A stretch of DNA of 64,000 bases, taken from Lysobacterales bacterium. GTDB lineage: Bacteria; Pseudomonadota; Gammaproteobacteria; Xanthomonadales; Xanthomonadaceae. The notes beneath the pieces are model-generated. The model was not told the origin of the DNA and did not search any database. It worked only from the letters and a program-made list of their open reading frames with translations. This document shows, one piece after another, positions 25,370-33,552 of this stretch (position 1 is the stretch's first letter; each line of letters opens with the position of its first letter). The position numbers were made by a program, and so were the translations under genes. The stretch is from positions 1 through 64,000 of the forward strand of contig JAGRJY010000183.1 in the NCBI GenBank assembly GCA_020442465.1, given 5' to 3'.

Positions 25370-26800
25370 ATGGCCGTTGAATCGGGTGCGACGCGGGTCG
25401 CACACGCCGGGCGCGTGCGCCTGTTCGGATGGCTGCTGATGGGTTTCGTCGCGGTCGCTGCGTGTCCCGCGCGCGCCGACGTCATGCTGCATGCTTTCAA
25501 CTGGCGCTACGAAGACGTGACCGCGCGGGCGGATGCGATTCGTGATGCTGGCTACAGGATGGTACTGGTTGCGCCCGCGTATCGATCCCAGGGCTTGGCG
25601 TGGTGGGCGCGTTACCAGCCGCAGGACTATCGGCTTGTCGATCATCCACTCGGCGATACCGAGCAGTTCGCGCTGATGGTGCAGGAACTCGATGCGCGTG
25701 GCGTGCGCGTGTATGCCGATGTCGTGTTCAACCACATGGCCAACGAGGCCGCGAGCCGTCCTGACCTGGACTACCCTGGCGCGTCGGTGCTGACAGCGTA
25801 TGAGGCGAACCGCACCTACGTCGACCGGCAGCGCCTGTTCGGGGATCTGCGCTACAACTTCCTGAGCCAGTACGATTTCGGTCCGGCGGCGTGCGTCGGC
25901 AACTACGCCGACGTGTGGCAGGTGCAGCATTGGCGGCTGTGCGGCGGTGGCGGCGATCCCGGCCTGCCCGACTTGCTCGACAACGACTGGGTCGTGTCGC
26001 AGCAGCAGACCTATCTACGCGCACTCAAGACGTTGGGGGTGAAGGGCTTCCGGATCGACGCGGCCAAGCACATGACGTTCGGTCACCTCAACCGGGTGTT
26101 CGATGCGGGCATCAAGAGCGGCGTGCATGTGTTCGGCGAAGTCATCACCGGCGGCGGTGCGGGCGAGAGCGAGTACGAAGCCTTCCTCAGGCCCTACCTG
26201 CAGCACACCGATCATGCCGCCTACGATTTTCCGCTGTTGAACGCGCTTCGCGGCGCGTTCGGATTCGGTGGCAGCATGAACCGGCTGGTCGATCCGCTGG
26301 CCTATGGACAGGCGCTCGCGCCGGCACGGGCGATCACGTTCACCGTCACCCACGATATTCCGAACAATGCCGGATTCCGCTACCTGCTGATGGATCCGGT
26401 CGACGAGACCCTGGCCTATGCCTTCCTGCTGGGCCGCAACGGCGGCGTGCCGATGGTGTATTCGGACCACAACGAAAGCGGTGACAACCGCTGGGTGGAT
26501 GCCTATGACCGGGCAGATATCAAGGGCATGGTCCGCTTCCACAACACGGTGCAGGGCAGCGACATGCAAGTGCTGTCGAACAGCGACTGCCACATCCTGT
26601 TTCGTCGCGGCAATCGCGGCATCGTCGGTATCAACAAGTGCGGCTCGACCGTCAACACCACGGTCGGCATGAACCACAGCGTGCTGTGGTGGTACACCGA
26701 CTATGTGGATACGCTGGGCAGCGGCCACGTGGTGCGGATCGCCGGACCGAACTACACGTTCAGTCTGCCGGCGCGCACGGCGCGCATGTGGGTGCGTTGA
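25370..26800 (+). CDS. secreted alpha-amylase, GH13 family
   Basis: A 476-residue exported starch-degrading enzyme. ATG 25370 follows GGGGAGAG and starts a signal peptide cleaved near A-R-A-D. Conserved GH13 regions are all present: DVVFNHMAN (117-125), GFRIDAAKH with nucleophile Asp230, HVFGEVI with acid/base Glu257, and TVTHDIPNN with His328-Asp329. It should cut internal alpha-1,4 bonds outside the cytoplasm. A compact beta-sheet domain C ends the protein, with no starch-binding module. An in-frame start at 25178 has no export signal or ribosome site and was rejected. Confidence 0.93.
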   Translation: MAVESGATRVAHAGRVRLFGWLLMGFVAVAACPARADVMLHAFNWRYEDVTARADAIRDAGYRMVLVAPAYRSQGLAWWARYQPQDYRLVDHPLGDTEQFALMVQELDARGVRVYADVVFNHMANEAASRPDLDYPGASVLTAYEANRTYVDRQRLFGDLRYNFLSQYDFGPAACVGNYADVWQVQHWRLCGGGGDPGLPDLLDNDWVVSQQQTYLRALKTLGVKGFRIDAAKHMTFGHLNRVFDAGIKSGVHVFGEVITGGGAGESEYEAFLRPYLQHTDHAAYDFPLLNALRGAFGFGGSMNRLVDPLAYGQALAPARAITFTVTHDIPNNAGFRYLLMDPVDETLAYAFLLGRNGGVPMVYSDHNESGDNRWVDAYDRADIKGMVRFHNTVQGSDMQVLSNSDCHILFRRGNRGIVGINKCGSTVNTTVGMNHSVLWWYTDYVDTLGSGHVVRIAGPNYTFSLPARTARMWVR

Positions 26801-26871
26801 CCGGCTAGGTGGGTCGAACCCGATGGGGCCCGACCGGTTCATCCGGCTGACGGAAATGAGCAGGCCACCTG

Positions 26872-26909
26872 CCCAGCTTCAGGCTGGGGGCGGGGCGCTG
26901 AGCGCCCCG
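26872..26909. terminator. two adjacent hairpins between convergent genes
   Basis: CCCAGC (26872-26877) pairs with GCTGGG (26883-26888). Then CGGGGCGC (26891-26898) pairs with GCGCCCCG (26902-26909) with a 3-base loop. They lie between the amylase stop (26800) and the cupredoxin stop (26921). There is no T-tract, so they may be 3'-end stabilisers or Rho-assisted terminators. Confidence 0.5.
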
Positions 26910-26920
26910 TCTCCCGCGCG

Positions 26921-27679
26921 CTAGGGCGGATCCGAGAGTGGCGCGACCGTCACCGCCGGCACCACACAGGCATCGTCGCTCGGCAGGATACGTTCGAGCG
27001 CGATCGTGCCGCTGCGCATCGGCTCGATCAGATTGAATGCAAACTCGGCGTGCGTGCAGTCGATCAGGGTGAAGGTTGCCGTGCCGATGACGCTGTCGGT
27101 GACTGGAGTCGGGTCGTTGAAGCGGCCGCCCACCACGCGGAACACGTCGACCGTGGCCGTCGGGCCTTCGAACAGCCCGGTAGCGACGAACCAGTCGTGA
27201 TCGCCCTGGTCGATCCAGGTGAACCAGGCCAGAGTGAAGACGCTGGCGCCCGGGAAGGCCTCGACGAAGAAGCCCTGACCACTGGTCTGAGGATTGAACC
27301 AGGCACCGGAGGTGGCGAAGTTGATGTCGGGCGGCGTCGGCTCGGGGGGCGGAGTCGTGCCCTCGACAATGATGGTGCCCGCCATGCCCGCACCCGGCGA
27401 GCCGTGGATCGAACAGTGATAGCCGAACGTGCCCGGCGTGTTGAAGGTCACCTCGAACGTGAACGGTGCGCTGGTGGCAGCACCGGAACTGAAGCTGGTG
27501 TCATCGGCGACGACGTCGTGAAACCCGCCCTGGTTGCGCCAGCGTACGGTGTCGCCGACCTGGATGGTCAACGACGAGGGTGTGAAGGAGAAGCCGCTGA
27601 GCGTGACTTCGTGGGTCACTGCGTGAGCAGAGGCGCTCACGCACAGCAGGCCGATCAGTAACAGAGCGCCACGCAGCAT
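26921..27679 (-). CDS. exported cupredoxin-like protein fused to a WYTY module
   Basis: A 252-residue secreted protein with AGGAG before the ATG and a clean signal peptide ending A-H-A. Residues 21-107 are a plastocyanin-type blue copper domain. His54, Cys89, His92 and Met99 form the type I copper site (GGFHDVV ... YHCSIHGSPGAGM). A Pro-rich linker leads to a second domain (about 120-235) with SGAWFNPQTSGQGFFVEAFP, the same module found in three other exported proteins here. The copper site suggests electron transfer outside the inner membrane; the role of the second module is unknown. Confidence 0.88.
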   Translation of the reverse strand: MLRGALLLIGLLCVSASAHAVTHEVTLSGFSFTPSSLTIQVGDTVRWRNQGGFHDVVADDTSFSSGAATSAPFTFEVTFNTPGTFGYHCSIHGSPGAGMAGTIIVEGTTPPPEPTPPDINFATSGAWFNPQTSGQGFFVEAFPGASVFTLAWFTWIDQGDHDWFVATGLFEGPTATVDVFRVVGGRFNDPTPVTDSVIGTATFTLIDCTHAEFAFNLIEPMRSGTIALERILPSDDACVVPAVTVAPLSDPP

Positions 27680-27880
27680 GGGATCTCCTCACGCCTGACA
27701 GACGGATTTGATGGGGCTGACCGACACTCTGCGACAAGCCGGCCAAGTCTTCAAGTTTCGCTGCGATCGGGTCGAGCAACCGGACCGACTGATGCGCACC
27801 GTACGGCTCGGCGAATCAGCATGTTGGGGATGAGCGCGTGCTCGGCAAGGCAGTTGCGTACCGACCTTGCAAGCCTGGTG

Positions 27881-28780
27881 TCACGGTTTCCAGCGCAGCG
27901 CGACGCGCAGACTGAGCAGATCGTCGCGCTGGCGATGGAATGTCTCGGGTCGGCGTACGTGCAGCGGCACGTACAAGGCTTCCAGCACGACGTGCCAATG
28001 GGCGCGCCAGGCAAATCCGGTGCCGAGGGCGAGATAGCGCAGCGGTGCCGAGTTCAGCAGCCGGATGTGTTCCACGTACTGGGTGAGTTCGGCGTCGACC
28101 TGCACGCGTGGTTCGTAGCGCAGCCAGCCTGCGCTGAGGTGTCCGGACCACGCGGCGTCGCCGAAGTCGAACGTACCCTCGGCACCGTAGTAGTTGAGCT
28201 TGATGCGGTCGTCGGAACGGCGCGAACAGTTGAACGGATTGTCCTGCGCGCCGCGGCCGATCACGTCGGCGGGGCAGGTGACGTCACCTCGCGCGCGGCC
28301 GTGCTGGCCGAGCGCGCGAGCAGTCAGCCCATAGCGCGCGCCGAGCGACCAGCGGCGCGAAATCGCCCCGGCGAACAGGTCTTCCGGCTTGGTCCCGTCG
28401 ATGCGTAGGGGCGGGGTGTAGCCGAGTTCACCGATCCAGCCGCCGGGCAAGCCGATCCACAGACGCCCGCGACCAAATACTGGCGACTTGTTCAGGTCTT
28501 CCTGCTTGCTGCCGCCGAGTCCCACCTGCTGCTGCGAAGCATCGAGATGCGGGATGCTGCCGACCTCCGCGGACACCGCCCACTCGCCGGCGGCGAGCTC
28601 GGGCGCCCGCCCCAGGGCAGTCATGATGGTCGAGGCGCCGACAAAGCGCATCGCCCACGCTTCGCCGCTGTCGTCGGCCACACGCTGGTCGCCTTCGCTG
28701 ATGGGCAACGACTGTGCCAGGGTGCTGCCTGCCAGTGCGAAGCACAGCGACAGGGCCCACACTCGGCCGATCAGGCGCAT
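27881..28780 (-). CDS. exported protein of unknown function, probable outer-membrane beta-barrel
   Basis: A 299-residue protein. The ATG at 28780 has GGGAGGG upstream and opens a signal peptide ending T-L-A-Q. The mature part alternates short aromatic beta-strands (RLWIGLPGGWIGELGYTPP, LRYLALGTGFAW) and ends with a strand running to K-P, which is barrel-like. Two cysteines (Cys169 and Cys185) could form a disulfide. I recognise no family. Confidence 0.6.
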   Translation of the reverse strand: MRLIGRVWALSLCFALAGSTLAQSLPISEGDQRVADDSGEAWAMRFVGASTIMTALGRAPELAAGEWAVSAEVGSIPHLDASQQQVGLGGSKQEDLNKSPVFGRGRLWIGLPGGWIGELGYTPPLRIDGTKPEDLFAGAISRRWSLGARYGLTARALGQHGRARGDVTCPADVIGRGAQDNPFNCSRRSDDRIKLNYYGAEGTFDFGDAAWSGHLSAGWLRYEPRVQVDAELTQYVEHIRLLNSAPLRYLALGTGFAWRAHWHVVLEALYVPLHVRRPETFHRQRDDLLSLRVALRWKP

Positions 28781-28919
28781 GGCTGACCCTCCCTTTTGTC
28801 GACCGCATGATAGCCGTCCGTGGCGCGGCATCGCATTCGGCGTCGTGCCGTGCGTGCCGCGCCGGGTTGGGTCCGGGGCGCCGCAAGCAGGTCGGCTATG
28901 GCCGCCGCTGCGACCGCGG

Positions 28920-30455
28920 TCAGCCCGTGCCGCACTCCAGATCGAGGACGCGAATGGCGCGTTCGTATTGAGCCTGTGCCAGCTCGATGGTCTCGGCAAC
29001 CGAGACGAGGCCGAGCTTGCCGACCTCCGAAATCGCACCGATGAGATTGAACACCACCCCGGACTGGGTGGTGTCGTCGAAATGCAGTCGGTGCTGCACG
29101 AGGATGTCGATCAGATCGTCGGGCAGCAGGCTGCGGTAGGCGGAGCTCTGCAGGTTGTCGGTGGCGACGTAGCAGCGCGGATGCCCGAAGGGCGTGTGGA
29201 AGACGCCATCGCTGGCGTCGTAGCTTCCGGCGGTGAGGAACTGCAGCATCTGGTAGGGCAGGGTGGTTCCACCCTTGCGCAGATTGATCTCGATGGCGAA
29301 CAGGCGCGGCGTGCCGGCCACATGCGTGTGCAGGAAGTCGACCGAGAATCGCCCGAGCACGCCGCGCTGCGCCAGGGCTGCTCCGACGCGCAGCCCGGCC
29401 TGGTGCAGATCCGTACGGTAATCGTGATCGGCCGGAAACCGACTGCCGAGAAAAACCTGGCCGCTGCGCCCGCCCAGCAGCTGGTCATGCGTGGAGATCA
29501 ATTCGACGGCGCCCAGCGGATTGATGCGCAGCTGCACCGATGGGGACGCGGTGCGCGCTCCGTCGATCCAGGCCTCGACGATGCCGCCGCAGCGATCGTA
29601 CTTGCTGGCATAGTCGTCGACCGTGCTGTCCTCGGCTTCCGGCTCGATCTCGCGACGCAGGCGCGACTCGATCTCGTAAACGGAAACGGCGGCAGGCCAG
29701 TCGCCGCAGCGAATGCGCGCATTGCCGTCGCCGGAGAATCCTTCTTCGAGCTTGAGTACGGCGCGCGCGAGGCCGGGCTGTCGCGCGCGCAGGGCATGCA
29801 GCGCGGTGGCGGCATCGCGCAGATCCCGCAGGTCTTCCTGCCCGTCGGGCAGGTCGATGCCGCAGTCGCGGAACACTTCACGACTGCCGCTCTTGCTGCC
29901 CCAGCGCAGCTTGCGCGGGTCGCAGGCATACATCGGAATGCCCAGCGCACAGGCCAACCTGGCTTCCGACTCGGTCGCGTTGAACACCGAGAGGTGGGTC
30001 GTCATCGGGTCGCGAATCGATTCGCGGAGGCGTTGCAGCAAGCGCGGGCGATCAAGAATCTTGTCGGTCAGCGATCGCAGCGAGGCGTCGTGGGTGCACA
30101 GCAGCGTCAGTCGCTGCCGGGCGTGGCGCGAAGGAATACCGGGAAGCATGCCGAGGTAGTAGTCGACGATCGACGGGTCGATCGGCGAGCTGGTGACAAA
30201 GACCACGCGCGTATTCGGCAGGCGCAGCAGCATCAGCATGCTGAGCATCCGCTCCTCGTAGAAGCGCACGCCGCGCACCTTGACCAGCACTTCCGGGTCG
30301 AGGCTGAGGCCGGGCACGACCACCACGGTGCGTTCGGCGGTGCGGTGCGCGAAGACATCGCGGAACAGCGCGGGGAGCCGACCTTGCAGCCGGTCGAAGT
30401 CATCCCAGGCGACAGGGTCTGCGCCGAGTGGTCGGGCGTCGTGCTCGCGGGTCAT
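28920..30455 (-). CDS. PGM1-related ATP-grasp peptide ligase
   Basis: About 511 residues. It resembles the pre-ATP-grasp plus ATP-grasp proteins named after Pgm1, the pheganomycin peptide ligase: VVVVPGLSLDPEVLVKVRGVRFYEERML at the start, TSSPIDPSIVDYYLGMLPG, then KLEEGFSGDGNARI and AIEINLRKGGTTLPYQMLQF. Such enzymes join carboxylates to amines with ATP; the substrates here are unknown. It diverges from the N-formylglutamate-amidohydrolase-like gene 130 bases away. A start at 30488 is also possible; neither has a clean ribosome site. No peptide precursor gene is evident nearby. Confidence 0.82.
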   Translation of the reverse strand: MTREHDARPLGADPVAWDDFDRLQGRLPALFRDVFAHRTAERTVVVVPGLSLDPEVLVKVRGVRFYEERMLSMLMLLRLPNTRVVFVTSSPIDPSIVDYYLGMLPGIPSRHARQRLTLLCTHDASLRSLTDKILDRPRLLQRLRESIRDPMTTHLSVFNATESEARLACALGIPMYACDPRKLRWGSKSGSREVFRDCGIDLPDGQEDLRDLRDAATALHALRARQPGLARAVLKLEEGFSGDGNARIRCGDWPAAVSVYEIESRLRREIEPEAEDSTVDDYASKYDRCGGIVEAWIDGARTASPSVQLRINPLGAVELISTHDQLLGGRSGQVFLGSRFPADHDYRTDLHQAGLRVGAALAQRGVLGRFSVDFLHTHVAGTPRLFAIEINLRKGGTTLPYQMLQFLTAGSYDASDGVFHTPFGHPRCYVATDNLQSSAYRSLLPDDLIDILVQHRLHFDDTTQSGVVFNLIGAISEVGKLGLVSVAETIELAQAQYERAIRVLDLECGTG

Positions 30456-30585
30456 GCGCTGGCAAGGTCCTCTCTTTCGCCGCGTCATGGTGACGCGGCC
30501 GTCGATGCCTGAACTTGCTCCGGATCAATCGTGCCGCAGCCCGGCATGCTGGCGCGACGGAGCGGCGCTCGGCACACTCTAGCCC

Positions 30586-31338
30586 ATGACTTCCTGGCAG
30601 GGACCTTCTCATGTCAGGGCCGGCGGTCGCTCCGACTTGCTGCTGCTCTGCGATCACGCCACCTGTGCCGTGCCCCCCGAGCTGGACCAGCTGGGACTGC
30701 CGGAAGAAGCACTGCGCCGACACATCGGCTGGGATATTGGCGCCCTCGCCGTGGCCGAACGGCTGGCCGAACGGTTCGACGCGCCGCTCATCCATTGCGG
30801 CACCTCCCGACTGGTGGTCGACCCGAACCGCGAACCCGGTGGCGGCACGCTGATTCTCGCGCAGTCGGACAACGTGTTCGTTCCTGGCAACGAGCAGGTC
30901 ACCAACGTCGAACGCGCGCGCCGCATTGCCCGGTACCACCGTCCCTACCACGACGAAATTGCGCGATACCTCGACGCTACGACGGCGATGGGCCGGCGGC
31001 CGCGCGTGGTGTCAATCCATTCGTTCGAGCCGCAGCTGGCGGAAATCCTGCGTCCCTGGCCGATCGGCGTGCTGTGGAAGCAGGGGCGCGAACCGGTGGC
31101 GGGGCTGATCGAAGCGCTGGTGGCGACGGGCGTGCAGGTGGGCGACAACGAGCCCTACGACGGTCGCGTCGCGATCGGCTACACGCTTGAGCATCACGCG
31201 ATGCCGCGCGGATTGCCGCACGTGCTGCTGGAAGTTCGCAACGACCTGATCGCCGACGAGGCGGGGCAGGACGCCTGGGCCGAGCGCCTGGGGCAGGCAC
31301 TGGTCCGGTCAGGCTGGGCCTCGGCACCGCCTGGGTGA
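30586..31338 (+). CDS. N-formylglutamate amidohydrolase family protein
   Basis: A 250-residue zinc-type hydrolase. Family landmarks: LLLLCDHATCAVPPEL at the N-terminus, HIGWDIGALAVAERLA, LVVDPNRE and VVSIHSFEPQL, and VLLEVRNDLI at the C-terminus. The named reaction releases formate from N-formylglutamate in histidine breakdown, but no hut gene is nearby and many homologues have other substrates. The divergent neighbour is an ATP-grasp peptide ligase, which suggests joint handling of an N-acylated amino acid or small peptide. Cytoplasmic. Confidence 0.85.
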   Translation: MTSWQGPSHVRAGGRSDLLLLCDHATCAVPPELDQLGLPEEALRRHIGWDIGALAVAERLAERFDAPLIHCGTSRLVVDPNREPGGGTLILAQSDNVFVPGNEQVTNVERARRIARYHRPYHDEIARYLDATTAMGRRPRVVSIHSFEPQLAEILRPWPIGVLWKQGREPVAGLIEALVATGVQVGDNEPYDGRVAIGYTLEHHAMPRGLPHVLLEVRNDLIADEAGQDAWAERLGQALVRSGWASAPPG

Positions 31339-31496
31339 TCCTGTTTCCGCTCCCGTTGCGCGTAGTCCACCAATAGGCCGGCCTATGCGACGCAGGGCCC
31401 GGGCGATTCGTCCTGCTTTCGAATCAAGGCAGAAGGGAGCCGGCGAGGAAGCCAGATGCACAACAACCGCGACACGCAGAACAGGAGCTAAGAAGC

Positions 31497-32345
31497 ATGA
31501 TGAGTTCAGTACGGTGGACGTTTGCCGGGTGGGTGATGGCCGCGTGGACGGTAGTGGGTCTGGGCGCGCCTGGCATGGCCGCAGCGTGCAGTTGCGCTTC
31601 GTTGCCGACGGTGCAGTCGGAGGTCGACCTGTCGACCCATGTTTTCCGCGGCAAGGTGCTGCAGAGCGCCGTCCCCGTGCAGTACCCGGAGGCCAATCTC
31701 GAATACACCTTCCGCGTCGACGAAGTGTGGAAGGGCAGTACTGACTCGGTTCAGGTGGTGTCGGCAGGCATCGACGGCGCCCTGTGCGGCAGGAGCTACG
31801 AAGTCGGCGTCGAGTACGTGGTGTTCACCAGCGGCAACGCTGACAGCAGCTGTTCGCGCACCAAGAAGCTGAGTGATGCACAGGAAGAGCTTGCTGCGCT
31901 GGGTGACGGGCAAGCACCGGAGACCGCATCGGCGCCGTTGGCCATCCGCCATGCCCGATTCGACGGCGCCTGGTACGACCCCGAGCGGCCCGGTGAGGGT
32001 GTCGTCGTAGACATTCTCGAAGACGGTCGCGCGGCCTTGTACTGGTACACCTACAGCCCCGACGGGTCGGGTGAGCAGGTCTGGCTGGTGGGCGTCGGCA
32101 GCACGTCCGACAACCTGATCTACGTGCCGGAGATGTTCCTGGTCACCGGCGGGCAGTTCGGCTTCGGCTTCCTCAGCGCCGCGACACCGCCTACCGAGAC
32201 CGCGTGGGGCATCGTCAGCCTGGACTTCATGCCGGATGGCACCGCCACGCTGTACTGGACGCCGAATGGCGAAGCGTTCGGTCTCGGCCGTGCGACCCTG
32301 CAGCGCATTGGCCGTCCGCCGGCGCAGCGCATCGACATCGACTAG
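31497..32345 (+). CDS. exported netrin/TIMP-like domain protein fused to a WYTY module
   Basis: A 282-residue secreted protein. AGGAG lies upstream of the ATG, and the signal peptide ends G-M-A-A-A. The mature protein begins at once with C-S-C, as TIMPs do, followed by VFRGKVLQS, EVWKG and VVFTSGNADSSCS, typical of the netrin/NTR fold. In TIMPs the N-terminal cysteine chelates a protease metal. The second half (about 154-275) is the shared module: GAWYDPERPGEGVVVD, LYWYTYSPDG and EQVWLVGVG. A role in protease inhibition is possible but unproven. A strong hairpin follows the stop. Confidence 0.82.
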   Translation: MMSSVRWTFAGWVMAAWTVVGLGAPGMAAACSCASLPTVQSEVDLSTHVFRGKVLQSAVPVQYPEANLEYTFRVDEVWKGSTDSVQVVSAGIDGALCGRSYEVGVEYVVFTSGNADSSCSRTKKLSDAQEELAALGDGQAPETASAPLAIRHARFDGAWYDPERPGEGVVVDILEDGRAALYWYTYSPDGSGEQVWLVGVGSTSDNLIYVPEMFLVTGGQFGFGFLSAATPPTETAWGIVSLDFMPDGTATLYWTPNGEAFGLGRATLQRIGRPPAQRIDID

Positions 32346-32352
32346 CACCCGA

Positions 32353-32381
32353 GGAAGCACGCCGGGCACCGGCGTGCTTCC
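32353..32381 (+). terminator. 11-bp perfect hairpin after the netrin-like gene
   Basis: GGAAGCACGCC (32353-32363) pairs exactly with GGCGTGCTTCC (32371-32381) around a 7-base loop, starting 8 bases past the stop. There is no T-tract. The position suggests transcript 3'-end formation or protection. Confidence 0.55.
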
Positions 32382-32563
32382 CGTCGCGGACCCCGGCACC
32401 TTGGGTAGTCAGGCCATCACGTTGGCCCGCGCAGTCGAATCGTCAGCGAATGCTACGGACTCGCACACATTGAGCATGGCGTGGCAGGCTGATGGCCCGC
32501 CGCATACACGGTGAAGCGGTTCGTCAGCCGAGCTTTTCTGCAGCGCCAGATGGACGCTTGAAC

Positions 32564-33547
32564 CTAGGTAGCGGCGGCGCGCTGCGCGGCGAATGCACTG
32601 CAGAGCTTCTCGGCTTCCGACAGGCTGCCGGCATCGGCCAGTCCCTTGCCGGCGAGATCGAGGGCCGTGCCGTGGTCGACGGCCACCCGCGGATACGGCA
32701 GGCCAAGGGTCATGTTCACGCCATGCTCGAACCCGCTGTACTTCAGCACGGGCAAGCCCTGGTCGTGATACATCGCCAGCACCGCGTCGGCCGCAGCCAC
32801 ATGATGCGGCAGAAAGGCAGTGTCGGCAGGCAGCGGCCCGGTGATGTCCATGCCGCCTGCGCGCGCTGCATCCAGTGCCGGCTCGATGATGGTCAGCTCT
32901 TCCTGGCCCAGATGACCGGATTCACCGGCGTGCGGATTCAGACCCAACACCACGATGCGTGGGCGATCGATGCCGAAGTCCGTGCGCAGCGCGCGATGCA
33001 TGATGTCCAGCGTGCGCAGGATCTTCGTCCCTGTGATCGCATCGGCCACGTCGCGCAGCGGCAAATGGGTAGTGACCAGGGCGACCCGCATGTGCCTGTT
33101 GGCCAGCATCATCACCACCTCACAACCGGCCAGTTCGGCGAGTAGCTCGGTGGTGCCGCGGTAGGGAATGCCTCCCAGGTTGATGCTGGCCTTGTGGATC
33201 GGGCCGGTGACCATGCCCTGGGCTCGGCCTGAGGCGCAAAGATGCGCGGCTTCGCGGAGCGCCTCGATTACCGAGGCCGCATTTTCGGGATCGGCGAAGC
33301 CGAACCGGGCCGGTGCGGGCTGCTCGACCGGCAGCACCGGCAAGACACCCGGCGCCGATGACGCACCGGCGTCGACCAACTCAAGGTTCAGACCGAGCGT
33401 CTGCGCCGCGTGGCGCAGGGTGCGCGGATCACCGATGGCCAGCAGGTCTCCCGCGGTTTCGCCCGCGGCAAGACGAACACACAGCTCCGGGCCGACCCCG
33501 CCCGGTTCACCGGGGACGAGGGCGATACGCGGACGCTGCGCGCCCAA
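32564..33547 (-). CDS. pdxA: 4-hydroxythreonine-4-phosphate dehydrogenase
   Basis: A 327-residue enzyme of pyridoxal-phosphate synthesis that oxidises 4-phosphohydroxy-threonine with NAD. Recognisable PdxA segments: LVPGEPGGVGPEL at the N-terminus, metal-binding histidines in GPIHKASI, NPHAGESGHLG and MYHDQGLP, and NMTLGLPYPRVAVDHGTA at the end. The likely start is a TTG at 33547, five bases after the surA stop; it gives the E. coli length of about 329. No in-frame ATG exists at a sensible position. It is the last gene of the lptD-surA-pdxA unit, and rsmA and apaGH do not follow. Confidence 0.93.
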   Translation of the reverse strand: MGAQRPRIALVPGEPGGVGPELCVRLAAGETAGDLLAIGDPRTLRHAAQTLGLNLELVDAGASSAPGVLPVLPVEQPAPARFGFADPENAASVIEALREAAHLCASGRAQGMVTGPIHKASINLGGIPYRGTTELLAELAGCEVVMMLANRHMRVALVTTHLPLRDVADAITGTKILRTLDIMHRALRTDFGIDRPRIVVLGLNPHAGESGHLGQEELTIIEPALDAARAGGMDITGPLPADTAFLPHHVAAADAVLAMYHDQGLPVLKYSGFEHGVNMTLGLPYPRVAVDHGTALDLAGKGLADAGSLSEAEKLCSAFAAQRAAAT

Positions 33548-33552
33548 TGCGA

